Shown: positions 15,708 through 23,357, counted from the first letter of the stretch. The stretch: DNA of 32,209 nucleotides from Bacteroidia bacterium (GCA_026391475.1 JAPLED010000021.1:1-32209), one strand, 5' to 3'. Translations and numbers: made by a program. The notes: generated by a model from the letters alone, not told the origin.

Positions 15708-16035
15708 AATACTCCTTTTTTAATTTTAATGCTTTTTCAATCTCTGTCTTGGGTGTTTTCTGTGTCTTCTTCTGAAATCCGTTAAGTATTATTATAATTC
15801 GACCTTTGTCGAAGAAGCAGAAAATTCTAAATATATTATTGCCAAAACTTACTCTAATCTCATATAAATCAGTCTCTTCTATGTGTTTGATGTATTTCTC
15901 AGGAATTACCTCAAGGAATTTAAGTAATCCAATAGTCCAGTTAATTTTTTTCTTGACTTTCTGAGATTGCTTTTTATAGAAATACCGGAAAGAGTCACCA
16001 TAGAATATTATCTCCCTTATTGGTTTATCAGTCAT
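15691..16035 (-). CDS. higB: HigB/RelE-family toxin (phage-derived Gp49-like)
   Basis: 114 residues. The stretch KYIKHIEETDLYEIRVSFGN followed by IFRIFCFFDKGRIIIILNGF and then KKTQKTP is the signature of the PF05973 group: toxins that cleave mRNA at the ribosome. The R in EIRVSFGNNIFRIF and the terminal K-rich helix are in place, so it looks active. A cassette gene with its own promoter, as expected for toxin-antitoxin pairs in arrays. Confidence 0.88.
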   Translation of the reverse strand: MTDKPIREIIFYGDSFRYFYKKQSQKVKKKINWTIGLLKFLEVIPEKYIKHIEETDLYEIRVSFGNNIFRIFCFFDKGRIIIILNGFQKKTQKTPKTEIEKALKLKKEYYENKK

Positions 16036-16039
16036 GATG

Positions 16040-16069
16040 CAAAGTTAGCTAATTAGATAACATTTCCAA
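16040..16069 (-). promoter_or_regulatory. higBA promoter, near-leaderless
   Basis: On the minus strand TTG (16069-16067), 19 bp, then TAACTTTG (16047-16040), only 4 bp before the ATG at 16035. This predicts a transcript starting at or next to the start codon. The spacer contains palindromic CTAATTAGCTAA, a plausible operator for the antitoxin. Confidence 0.6.
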
Positions 16070-16112
16070 TTATATTAGCAGAATTTATTATGGATTATGT
16101 TTTAGCCATTAA

Positions 16113-16245
16113 GCCCAACGATTGAGGTTAAATATAGTGCGGGTTTGCGCATGATGTAATAGTCAGGGTACTGAAAATTTGATGCGCTGCACTGCACTTG
16201 GAGTAGCTCGAAATCCCGCTTTATGCCTGGTTGTTGTTAGGGTGC
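16113..16245 (-). repeat. attC-like site downstream of the broken toxin-antitoxin unit
   Basis: Opening box GCACCCTAAC (16236-16245), closing box GTTGGGC (16113-16119). Inner arms CATAAAGCGGG and CCCGCACTATATTTAACC pair with extra bases on one side. The unit start that should complement the opening box (GTTAGGGTGC) is not found, in line with the rearranged unit to its right. Confidence 0.6.
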
Positions 16246-16270
16246 GTAATTGATTTATAAAAAAGTCAAC

Positions 16271-16354
16271 CCGATTTTGCGGTTCAGTCCCGATTGGTCC
16301 ATATTCATGGTCTAGCAGCTCGTCAAATGTCTTAATATCTTTATAGTCTTTCAT
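16271..16354 (-). pseudogene. Truncated HigA-like antitoxin, N-terminal fragment
   Basis: Starts MKDYKDIKTFDELLDHEYGP and continues IGTEPQNR, clearly homologous to the N-terminus of the intact antitoxin at 15405-15707 (ITFEDHLDREYGKIGTPSRDK). After residue 28 similarity ends; the frame runs on through the attC-like site to 16163 without any helix-turn-helix. It is a decayed second copy, not a recent duplicate. Confidence 0.75.
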
Positions 16355-16438
16355 TTTTTTTGTCTCTTAAGGTTAAGATACTCATCCTTTAGTCTCATTG
16401 CTCTGTCAATCTCTTTTTAAGCGTTTTTTGGGTTTTCG
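16351..16438 (-). pseudogene. HigB-like toxin, C-terminal remnant
   Basis: The minus strand shows TKTQKTLK, then after a one-base frame change EIDRAMRLKDEYLNLKRQKK and a stop overlapping the antitoxin fragment's ATG (ATGA). This matches the end of the intact toxin (KKTQKTPKTEIEKALKLKKE). The 5' two thirds are replaced by half of an attC-like site. Confidence 0.7.
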
Positions 16439-16444
16439 TGGCTG

Positions 16445-16531
16445 CGAATGTGTCCGCCGTTACAAACTTACCTGCGAGTGCTGCCGCTCGCATAACGCTG
16501 AACCCCGCATTGCTTATGAGCTGTTGGCTGC
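16445..16531 (-). repeat. Half attC-like site after the LCM-type methyltransferase
   Basis: Opening box GCAGCCAAC (16523-16531) complements the unit start GTTAGCTGC at 17538-17546 in 8 of 9 positions. It continues into GCTCATAAGCAATGCGGGG and a loop containing GTAACGGCGGACACATTCGC, a loop type shared with the site at 24048-24183 (GTAACGGCGGATAGAAACGC). The second arm is missing: the sequence changes into the toxin remnant at about 16438. Confidence 0.6.
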
Positions 16532-16551
16532 TGGCATTAGTTTCTAAATCC

Positions 16552-17424
16552 TTAGACAGCTTTTAATCGCCATGTAGCAAATATTTGTCCGGTATTTCGC
16601 ATTTTAAACAATTGTCTAAGCGTCAAACTTCTTATCATATATTTAAACGAACTCATTTCAGAATATTTTACTTTGGCTAGTTTATCAATCACAAACCCCA
16701 TCTCTTTGAAAAATATCTCCGCTTCTTTAAAGCTCTCAAAACTATTGCCCTCAGTATTATGTTGTTCATTAAACTGCTTTATTTCATCATTGTACTTCAG
16801 TCCAAGTTTGGATTCTTTGTTCTTCAGACCAATATCTGCAGTAATCCAATACCCACCCCGTTCCATCATAATATCATGAATAATTGAGCAAAGTTTTTTC
16901 TTTTCCTGGTTATCCAGATACGTTAATAATCCTTCGTTAATTATTGCAACCTCGCCCTGAGGAAAATGACCAATTATTTCAAGAAACTTATCTTTATCAA
17001 GAGCATTCAACGGTAATAAATCCAGCCTCCCATTAGAATTTAATTCGTCTTTTCTCAAACAGTTAATGAATTCCTTTTTAGCAGAAATTACATCTGGTAA
17101 ATCTGTATCTATGTAATTCAATCCTTTTTGCTGAGTATACTCCAGACTACGAAAAGAATATCCTGATGATAGTTCTAAAATATTTTTAATTGTCAAATCA
17201 TTTAAAAGCTCATTAATACTCCAGTACCTTCTTTCCAGGCCAAGTGTACTTGCCCAAAAAGTAAAATCTTTCTTTCTAAAATCCGGAACATATTTATTAG
17301 GATATTCCAAGAGCTCCGCCACTTCCCTTGCATAGGGAATATTGGTATGTCCTTTTAATAATATCATCCACTTAGCTGAAGGGCTAATTGAAGAGAAGTC
17401 TCTACTGGTAGTTATTTGTTCCAT
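16552..17424 (-). CDS. Class I SAM methyltransferase, leucine carboxyl methyltransferase (LCM)-like
   Basis: 290 residues. IKNILELSSGYSFRSLEY is motif I, and LNYIDTDLPDVISAKKEF is the acidic-loop motif characteristic of the PF04072/COG3315 group (LCM and bacterial polyketide O-methyltransferases); AIINEGLLTYL is the motif IV region. It should methylate a carboxyl or hydroxyl group of an unknown substrate. It forms one cassette: unit start at 17546, opening box of the closing site at 16523-16531. Confidence 0.8.
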   Translation of the reverse strand: MEQITTSRDFSSISPSAKWMILLKGHTNIPYAREVAELLEYPNKYVPDFRKKDFTFWASTLGLERRYWSINELLNDLTIKNILELSSGYSFRSLEYTQQKGLNYIDTDLPDVISAKKEFINCLRKDELNSNGRLDLLPLNALDKDKFLEIIGHFPQGEVAIINEGLLTYLDNQEKKKLCSIIHDIMMERGGYWITADIGLKNKESKLGLKYNDEIKQFNEQHNTEGNSFESFKEAEIFFKEMGFVIDKLAKVKYSEMSSFKYMIRSLTLRQLFKMRNTGQIFATWRLKAV

Positions 17425-17537
17425 AATGAATTAGTTGAAATATAAAATAGTGTATTAAACAAATCCTGCTCATCATATTCTAACCTGTATGCCATTTAGG
17501 AATGACAATTTCCTCAAGGATAGTCGTGGCTGAGCTT

Positions 17538-17767
17538 GCAGCTAACCGGCCAGCGGGTATGAGCAGAAAGCGTTGGTGGCGTAGCCCAACCGGTTACGAG
17601 TCCCGGTACTTTAGCCAGAAAATAGTCCCGGCGGGCAAGCCACCATGGCGCAATTTTTGCCAGTCCCGGCGAAAGATAAATTTGTCCCGGTTGCAGGAAT
17701 TGTTCAGAGCCGACTTTACGGGATTGGTAAACGGACAAGAAGTTTTGTGTCATGACGTAACTGTCTA
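17538..17767 (-). repeat. Mosaic repeat copy 1 with unit start box
   Basis: On the minus strand this ends CATACCCGCTGGCCGG-TTAGCTGC, the closing arm and GTT box of an attC-like site. Bases from about 17547 to 17673 are identical to 18576-18702, after which the copies diverge to roughly three quarters identity. It contains several spaced GTCCCGG words. The opening arm expected next to the barrel gene at 17795 is not seen, so the site is incomplete. The two 79-86 codon minus-strand frames over the copies are not considered genes. Confidence 0.75.
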
Positions 17768-17794
17768 GGCTTAATAGAAACCCCGTGATCCTGA

Positions 17795-18358
17795 TTAAAA
17801 ATTAAAATTGAGTCTATAAGTAAATGCAGATTTATTACCGTTTACCAAAGTTTTATTCGAGAATTTATACATTAAATCCAAGCTAAACTTATGGTTTTTT
17901 GAGTACAAAGTAATTCCCGGACTTAGATAACCACTAAAATAAGTCTTATCAAATTCTTTACCAATTCCTTCCTGAGTTTGAATTGTATTAGACTTAAAAT
18001 GATAAAACGTATAATAAGGGCTGAACTCAAAAAAAGGCTTAATTCTAGAAGTTGGCAATAATGAATACCTAACAAAGCCCCCTAAGTTTAAATCAGAAAT
18101 ATTCATATCTCCTTGATCGGAATTCCAATGTATAAAATACCCAGAAACTTCCGGGCCTAGAGAAATATGGTCATTCAAATTAAAGCCGTATCTACCGGCA
18201 AACACAGGCTTAATGAAAGTTCCATCAAAAAAATATGAATCCAAATAAGGGTTGAGCTGTACCCCAATTGAACGACTTTTGCTATCATCTTGGGCATGAA
18301 TCGAGTCTGCAAGAAAAACCAGACAAGCGAGGCATAGTAGAATTGATAAGTTTTTCAT
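17795..18358 (-). CDS. Small outer-membrane beta-barrel protein
   Basis: 187 residues with a signal peptide (MKNLSILLCLACLVFLADSI, cleaved after HAQ). The mature part alternates aromatic strands (GRYGFNLNDHISLGPEVSGY, FKPFFEFSPYYTFYHF type) and ends ...AFTYRLNFNF with the C-terminal phenylalanine of outer-membrane barrels. No specific family. A -7-like TAAATTTG (minus strand, 18394-18387) lies 29 bp upstream. Probably a cassette gene, though its flanking sites are degraded. Confidence 0.75.
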   Translation of the reverse strand: MKNLSILLCLACLVFLADSIHAQDDSKSRSIGVQLNPYLDSYFFDGTFIKPVFAGRYGFNLNDHISLGPEVSGYFIHWNSDQGDMNISDLNLGGFVRYSLLPTSRIKPFFEFSPYYTFYHFKSNTIQTQEGIGKEFDKTYFSGYLSPGITLYSKNHKFSLDLMYKFSNKTLVNGNKSAFTYRLNFNF

Positions 18359-18483
18359 TTTGAGTTATTTTAAGAATTATTAAAATCAAATTTAAGATAA
18401 ATTACCTTAATGATTTGTTAATTAGATTAGCCCTATTGTTAATCTTTTCACAAAAAATAACAAACAATTACTAAGCCTTTTCT

Positions 18484-18575
18484 GTTAGCATTTGTGCGAT
18501 CTGTCAACGTTACGTAACTGTCACACTATATGTAAATTGTCGCTATAGAATGGCGCCAACGGCATAAATGCTAAC
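18484..18575 (-). other. ORF-less mini-cassette (about 92 bp)
   Basis: Begins on the minus strand with GTTAGCATTTATGC (18575-18562) and ends with GCACAAATGCTAAC (18497-18484); 13 of 14 positions are complementary. Nothing protein-coding fits between them. The remaining gap sequence 18359-18483 shows no other element. Confidence 0.55.
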
Positions 18576-18853
18576 GGCCAGCGGGTATGAGCAGAAAGCG
18601 TTGGTGGCGTAGCCCAACCGGTTACGAGTCCCGGTACTTTAGCCAGAAAATAGTCCCGGCGGGCAAGCCACCATGGCGCAATTTTTGCCAGTCCCGGCGA
18701 ACGATTAAATTGTCTCGGTTGCAGGATTTGTCCAGAGCCGGAGTCACGGAACTGGTAGATGGCCGATAAATTATGTTTCACTTTAAATTTGTCTAGGTGA
18801 GGAGCAAAAATGCGCCAAGCTTATTGCGCATACCCGCTTGTTAGCGTTTCGTT
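18566..18853 (-). repeat. Large attC-like site containing mosaic repeat copy 2
   Basis: Opening box AACGAAACGCTAAC (18840-18853) with arm CAAGCGGGTATG; closing arm CATACCCGCTGGCC with box GTTAGCATTT (18566-18575). Between the arms lies a loop of about 230 bp, the second copy of the mosaic repeat (18576-18786). Confidence 0.65.
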
Positions 18854-18866
18854 TACATATTTTTCG

Positions 18867-19580
18867 TCATAGGTCAAAGTCAATTGTCACAGGAACATGG
18901 CCGCTGTTTGCACTCCAATTTTCATAAGTCCCGATTTCAATATTTTGCACTTTGTCCAGTAGATCAGCTGATGCAAAACAATAGTCTATGTGATATGGCT
19001 TATTAAAGTTCCGTTGAAGAAAAAAAGTTGGATGTTTTTCACTCCCTTGTTCGATCTCAAAGTGTCTGTGATAGACACTTTGAATATTATTGTCAGCTAG
19101 TTTATTTACTACGTCTGAATGGTCTCCAACTCTAGCCTTATAATCCCATATTTTATTGCTATTGAAGTCACCGACTAAAATCGTTGCACCCCTTAACAGT
19201 TCTTCATAGTAATTTATGGCTAACCAAACCTGACCAATATATCTCACCTCGTAGTTATCCTTATTACTCATAGCCCATATAGCATATAAAGTAAATGTCT
19301 GCCCGTGTCCAGTCACGCGAAAAGGCAGAATATATCTGAATTTAGGATTGAAATCTGGCAATAGTTCAAATTTGTAGTCATTAAAGGAAAAAATACAAAT
19401 GCCTTTGCGTCTGCTATCTCCATACCAGTATTGTGAGTCTGGCTTTTTGTTTGTAGAACTGAAAACGTATTTGTCTGGATGCTCACATTCTTGAACCACT
19501 AAGATGTCGGGTCTAAGGACTTGGATGAGATCTGCTTTTTTTCTGAAAGCACCTTGACAATTCCACATGATTAGTCTCAT
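18867..19580 (-). CDS. Endonuclease/exonuclease/phosphatase-fold protein
   Basis: 237 residues. Fold motifs are all present: MWNCQG at the N-terminus (Asn7), QECE with metal-binding Glu31, GDFNSN near residue 140, YHIDYCFAS, and SGHVPV at the end in place of the usual SDH-P. This Mg-dependent superfamily cleaves DNA, RNA or phosphoesters. It lies 35 bp downstream of the Mrr-like gene on the same strand, with no attC-like site between, so the two share one cassette and probably one transcript. Confidence 0.85.
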   Translation of the reverse strand: MRLIMWNCQGAFRKKADLIQVLRPDILVVQECEHPDKYVFSSTNKKPDSQYWYGDSRRKGICIFSFNDYKFELLPDFNPKFRYILPFRVTGHGQTFTLYAIWAMSNKDNYEVRYIGQVWLAINYYEELLRGATILVGDFNSNKIWDYKARVGDHSDVVNKLADNNIQSVYHRHFEIEQGSEKHPTFFLQRNFNKPYHIDYCFASADLLDKVQNIEIGTYENWSANSGHVPVTIDFDL

Positions 19581-19615
19581 TCTATTTTGATATTATCCCA
19601 GTTGAAGCTTCATAT

Positions 19616-20476
19616 TTATTTAAAGCTTTCAAAATAGTTTAAGTCAGGAATATAGATTGTTTTTGGAACGACTCCGAGCTCAACTTTCTCGAACATTTTT
19701 ACGAGCTTTTCTCCATCAATTAACTCGATCTTTGGTGCTCCTTCTCTTGAAGCTTCTCTTATTGCTTCATTTGAAAATGTTCCTGTTGTTAGAATAATAC
19801 CTTTTTCTGCTCTCCCAATCATTGCATTTCTAAAATCGCCAACTTGTGCTCTTGGTACGGATCCTTTATACCGTTTGCATTGGAACAGCACCTTAAAACT
19901 CACAAAAGGATTTAATTCTAACATACCATAACCATCTATTCCTCCATCATGAGACTGTCCTGTCACTACGACATTTTCAAACCCTGATTCTCGAAGCAAC
20001 TCTTTACATACTTTTTCAAATCCGCTTGGAGACAAGCTTAAAAGGATATCAATTAATTCTGCGTGCGAGGATTCTTCAATTTCCTCAGGAGGATTTTCTT
20101 CTTGTTCCTCAATTATTTGGTTATCACTTTTATCTTTTCTGGCCTTTTGGTGTATATTAACCCATTTCTTAAAGATCTCACCGGCTTGTTGAACGGTTAT
20201 TGTCGCTGATTTCCCTTTTTCAGTTAACTTCCATGTCCCGAACTTTGATGAATCAAGGTAGCCTTCCCAAACAAGATATTGTCTAGCCCAAGCGACTTGA
20301 TTATGAAACCTTTTCCCTCCTGATTTAAGTGTGGAATCTAGAATATCATCCTTTAGCTTTAAATTTTCAGCTATCTTGTTTGAAACTTCCATAGGTTTTC
20401 CAGAATCTCCTAAGTCACGAAGAGCGTCTAGAAGTGGTCCAAACCATTTTAAGAATTCCGATTTATTTCTTGTCAT
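19616..20476 (-). CDS. Mrr-like restriction endonuclease
   Basis: 286 residues. The N-terminal 90 or so residues form an Mrr_N-type winged helix (FHNQVAWARQYLVWEGYLDS, GTWKLTEKGKSA). After an acidic linker (IIEEQEENPPEEIEESSH) comes the Mrr catalytic domain: GFENVVVTGQSHDGGIDGYG, then LFQCKRYKGSVPRAQVGDFR and KGIILTTGTFSNEAIREAS. D-G-G-I-D-G with QCKR is the PD-(D/E)XK variant of Mrr enzymes, which cut modified DNA. Upstream partner of the endonuclease/exonuclease/phosphatase-fold gene. Confidence 0.9.
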   Translation of the reverse strand: MTRNKSEFLKWFGPLLDALRDLGDSGKPMEVSNKIAENLKLKDDILDSTLKSGGKRFHNQVAWARQYLVWEGYLDSSKFGTWKLTEKGKSATITVQQAGEIFKKWVNIHQKARKDKSDNQIIEEQEENPPEEIEESSHAELIDILLSLSPSGFEKVCKELLRESGFENVVVTGQSHDGGIDGYGMLELNPFVSFKVLFQCKRYKGSVPRAQVGDFRNAMIGRAEKGIILTTGTFSNEAIREASREGAPKIELIDGEKLVKMFEKVELGVVPKTIYIPDLNYFESFK

Positions 20477-20613
20477 TGGCGTAAAATGAGTATTTGTCTA
20501 TTGATACTGTAAATCTACAATATAGTTAAATATCAACGTGCACTTATTAAATGTTCTGAATGTAGAAATTTTATTTCCAAAGGTCTGGTTTGTCAAAGAT
20601 TAGATTATGTTTG

Positions 20614-21111
20614 TTATAGGCCGGTATTTATTTTTATCTGATTTGTATAAAATTCAAAATCAAAATAATGCCGTTTATTAAATTCCCAAATCTCTCCGAT
20701 AAGACCTTTTTCACATTTATCAACCGGAATTGATTTACTTCCATTTAATTCCTTTAAAGAGCCAAAATATATTGAAAATGACTTATAGTCAAATTGTATT
20801 GCCATCCAATAGGCAGAAGCATTGTATTTTTTCTCAGCAGATTGTGCTTTTTCATATACGTCTGCTCCGAGATTGTATCTAGAGTTTAATGTACCATCTT
20901 TTTGGTATTTGTTTCTAGCTTTAACACTAATTATATAGCTTACTCCATCTTTTTCACATTCGATATCAGCAAATGTTTCGTTCATTATATTGTCATTGAG
21001 ATTTCTAATCCTGTCGAATTTTTTATCTACCAATGCTTTTAATGCAAATAGTTCTCCTAATTCTCCAAGAGACATTTTTCTTGCTGCTTCTTTTTTATTT
21101 TCCATATCCAT
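20614..21111 (-). CDS. Hypothetical protein, possible PD-(D/E)XK-like nuclease
   Basis: 165 residues, no signal or membrane segment. After a helix (SLGELGELFALKALVDKKFD) comes FADIECEKDGVSYIISVKAR, which resembles the D...(E/S)xK core strand-turn-strand of PD-(D/E)XK nucleases, with Ser in the E/S position. The similarity is weak and I do not recognise a family. The TAA stop is contained in a CTATAAC box, a possible attC opening box, a placement also seen for two other genes of the array. Confidence 0.55.
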   Translation of the reverse strand: MDMENKKEAARKMSLGELGELFALKALVDKKFDRIRNLNDNIMNETFADIECEKDGVSYIISVKARNKYQKDGTLNSRYNLGADVYEKAQSAEKKYNASAYWMAIQFDYKSFSIYFGSLKELNGSKSIPVDKCEKGLIGEIWEFNKRHYFDFEFYTNQIKINTGL

Positions 21112-21281
21112 TATTTATCAAGTTGTATGCAGTCCATTACAAACTTGCCCATTATTCCAATTCTTGTTATTCGCCGTTGCTTGCCCATTACCAGATAAAT
21201 CCCGCCGGAGCCAGGGAAGGCGTAGGTGGGTTATCACTTTATATTCTTAATGCTTACTTTATAATTTTATAAATATAGTTA

Positions 21282-21404
21282 TCAAAATAACATAGAGTTA
21301 AGCCGCCCCGCCGTAAAGAATCGCGCTCGCAGTTGAATTGATGTAGAGCCGACGCTTCGAGATCCAATTCAAGGGGTCGGCTTCAACGATTTGTTAGAAG
21401 GTCC
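21282..21404 (-). repeat. Classical-looking attC site closing the ICMT cassette
   Basis: Opening box GGACCTTCTAAC (21393-21404) then AAATCGTTGAAGCCGAC; closing half GGCGGCTTAACTCTATG then box GTTATTTTG (21282-21290). Both halves closely resemble the textbook class-1 integron attC (opening ...CTAACAATTCGTTCAAGCCGAC, closing GCGGCTTAACTCAAGCGTTAG). The opening box matches the unit start GTTAGAAGGTCC at 22076-22087 in 12 of 12 positions. Confidence 0.8.
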
Positions 21405-21412
21405 ATTTCTTT

Positions 21413-21988
21413 CTACCATATTCCCGGAATAAGTTTCTTTGTTTTCTTTTTATATTCCTTGTATTCATCACCCATTCCTTTAGTAAGTTCTTCTTCTTCA
21501 ATTTTTATTCTATACAAAAGCGCGATCGTGGGAAGCGAAACAACAATTATTAATGATAACCAATTTTGTGCTATCAAGCCATATCCTATACAAAACAGAA
21601 TAATTCCACTATAGGAAGGATGTCTAATCCATTTATATGGCCCTCTTTGAATAACCTTTTGTCCTTTTTCAAGCTCTATTGTTGTTCTGAAGTTTTTACC
21701 AAGGACATGTATTGACCAATATCGTAACAATAATCCAAGGCATAATATTAAAACGCCAATCCACAGGAAGATTGATGTTCCGCTACTAGAAAACCGAAAA
21801 TATTTAATCCAATATGTTATAATCGCGCCACTCATTCCTGCATCGAGTAAAATGGCATTATAATTCCTTGTTTTGCGATCAATTCCTGTTGCTCCCTTTC
21901 CATTCGCTTTGTCTCTTCGAATTAGATAACTTTCCACCGCCATGAATTCTAAAGTCGCGATTATCATAATTATAAAATTGACTTCCAT
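21413..21988 (-). CDS. Isoprenylcysteine carboxyl methyltransferase (ICMT)-like membrane protein
   Basis: 191 residues, about four to five membrane segments. The conserved C-terminal signature is present: LGKNFRTTIELEKGQKVIQR followed by GPYKWIRHPSYSGIILFCIG and later YRIKIEEEELTKGMGDEYKE. This is the ICMT/PEMT-like family of membrane methyltransferases (PF04140/PF04191). Bacterial members act on lipids or small hydrophobic molecules; substrate unknown. It forms a self-contained cassette with perfect 12-bp private ends. Confidence 0.88.
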   Translation of the reverse strand: MEVNFIIMIIATLEFMAVESYLIRRDKANGKGATGIDRKTRNYNAILLDAGMSGAIITYWIKYFRFSSSGTSIFLWIGVLILCLGLLLRYWSIHVLGKNFRTTIELEKGQKVIQRGPYKWIRHPSYSGIILFCIGYGLIAQNWLSLIIVVSLPTIALLYRIKIEEEELTKGMGDEYKEYKKKTKKLIPGIW

Positions 21989-22331
21989 AATGCTATTTCT
22001 CCATTTCTTAGTCTTTGCGAATCAATCTTTCTATGAATAATCGTTTTCAGTAATTTACACGATCTGGCATTCTTTGGACCTTCTAACTAGTAAGTAACCT
22101 CCAAATATGAAATAATATACCCTTAAAAACTCCATTTAAGCCGTCTATCCACCAAAATATTCCCGCATTATTTCATTTCAGTTAGTATATTAGTACAATT
22201 ACTTCCAAATCGCAAGGATATCAACGAAAATATTGCAGTGTAGCAGTCTATCACCTCACAAAAAAAACAAAAAGCCATCTTTTTCGCCCACCCAAGGACG
22301 GGCGGGCGATCCTAAAATCTGGGCAAGCAAT

Positions 22332-22467
22332 GGCGAATAACGTTTAGTCGCTAACCGTAGTGGGGGATTTGCTTGAGGATTCCTCTCTAACCGATTATCG
22401 TTATTAGGCTTAGAGTATGTCATTGTTCCGAAATCAGCCCCCATTATGGTTAGCGACATGTTGCGTT
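22332..22467 (-). repeat. attC-like site after the class I methyltransferase
   Basis: Opening AACGCAAC (22460-22467) and closing GTTATTCGCC (22332-22341). Arms GTCGCTAACCATAATGGGGG (22438-22457) and its partner at 22347-22366 pair in 18 of 20 positions. The opening box fits its unit start (GTTATGCG, 23237) only if two bases are missing, the weakest match in the series. The methyltransferase stop codon lies at the edge of the box. Confidence 0.65.
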
Positions 22468-22468
22468 G

Positions 22469-23182
22469 TTATTTTTTCTTGCTAATCAATGTTATCGTTT
22501 TTGGTTCCTCAATTATTTCTTTTACTTCAAATCCAGTTAATTTTAAAAAAAGTAGAATTTCATCTTTTGTAAATGCTCGTAAAGTTGTCAAATCATCATA
22601 TTCAGCCAATTTCCCATTCTCTTCAATGATATATTTTGCATACCAATCGTAAGTCCATCCCGTTTCAAGGTTCTTTTTTAATTTACTAATTCTTTTTATC
22701 CGTTTATTATTGTGTTCAATATCTTGTTGGAAATCAGTGAAATTATCAAAAATACCATTTGCCTCAAAAACTCCAAAAACAAATAATCCTTTAGCCTTAA
22801 GTGATTTGTGAACACCTGTTAATGTATCAATTATTCCTCTGTTATCTGTTACATATGCAATAGAACGTCCAGTTATTAACACAGAATCAAATTGCTCAGA
22901 GAAAGTCAAATTGCGCATATCACATTGTACGAATTTATCTGCTTTTATTTCAGTTCTGGCAATATCTAGCATTTCTTTGAATAAATCCAAACCAAGATAA
23001 CTATAGCCGTTTTTCAGAAATCTACGTGCTAGCATTCCAGAGCCACAACCAATCTCTAAAATATTTGTACAATTATTACTTTTCAATATTGAATCATAGA
23101 AATTAAATTCTTCATCATAATCAAAAACATGTTGATACATCTCATGATAAATATTCGCTAAGGTTGAGTATAGCTGAGTCAT
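22469..23182 (-). CDS. Class I SAM-dependent methyltransferase
   Basis: 237 residues. NILEIGCGSGMLARRFLKNG is motif I, followed by LGLDLFKEMLDIAR (acidic loop) and FDSVLITGRSIAYV. It belongs to the broad Methyltransf_25/11 group acting on small molecules; the substrate is unknown. A weak AAGAAG lies before the ATG. Single-gene cassette. Confidence 0.88.
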   Translation of the reverse strand: MTQLYSTLANIYHEMYQHVFDYDEEFNFYDSILKSNNCTNILEIGCGSGMLARRFLKNGYSYLGLDLFKEMLDIARTEIKADKFVQCDMRNLTFSEQFDSVLITGRSIAYVTDNRGIIDTLTGVHKSLKAKGLFVFGVFEANGIFDNFTDFQQDIEHNNKRIKRISKLKKNLETGWTYDWYAKYIIEENGKLAEYDDLTTLRAFTKDEILLFLKLTGFEVKEIIEEPKTITLISKKK

Positions 23183-23230
23183 TTCTACTTCTTTTTGAAT
23201 TTATAATTCGGTAGCTATTTTTATAATTAC

Positions 23231-23357
23231 GCATAACGGTCGGGCGCAGGTGCCGTGCTGCATTGTACGGTCTTAAACCGCGCATAGCCGTCAGGCTTAG
23301 CGGACACTCGGAAACCCTTACAGCATGGTCACTTGCGCCATGTTATGCCCAGTTATT
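23231..23357 (-). repeat. attC-like site after the beta-barrel gene at 23.4-24.0 kb
   Basis: Opening box AATAACTGGGCATAAC (23342-23357) complements the unit start GTTATGCCCAATTATG (24056-24041) in 14 of 16 positions. Arms GGCGCAAGTGACCATGCTG (23321-23339) and its partner at 23242-23260 pair with one extra base on the opening side, as expected of an attC extrahelical base. Closing box GTTATGC at 23231-23237. Confidence 0.75.

Larger units (their letters stand above)
21166..22341 (-). other. Outer cassette-like unit with a second cassette nested inside
   Basis: The unit start on the minus strand GTTATTCGCCATTGCTTGCC (22341-22320) is matched at 21166-21187 by its reverse complement in 21 of 22 positions. 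Within it lies a complete inner cassette (21282-22087) with its own private ends. Outside the inner cassette the outer unit has no gene: 22088-22331 is AT-rich on one side and has a short GC-rich stretch (CGCCCGCCCGTCC on the minus strand) near the start, with a similar GC-rich patch at about 21200-21230. Confidence 0.6.

Noticed and set aside
17514-18781. Two similar minus-strand frames (79 and 86 codons) over the 17.5 and 18.6 kb repeats
   Set aside because: They lie entirely in the mosaic repeat; where the copies differ the changes are not conservative and hit all codon positions alike, so the similarity comes from the DNA repeat, not from a protein.
20520-20616. A full attC-like site downstream of the 165-residue gene
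   Set aside because: Only the CTATAAC box is convincing; arms do not pair well and the unit start that should complement it (GTTATAGGCC) is absent.
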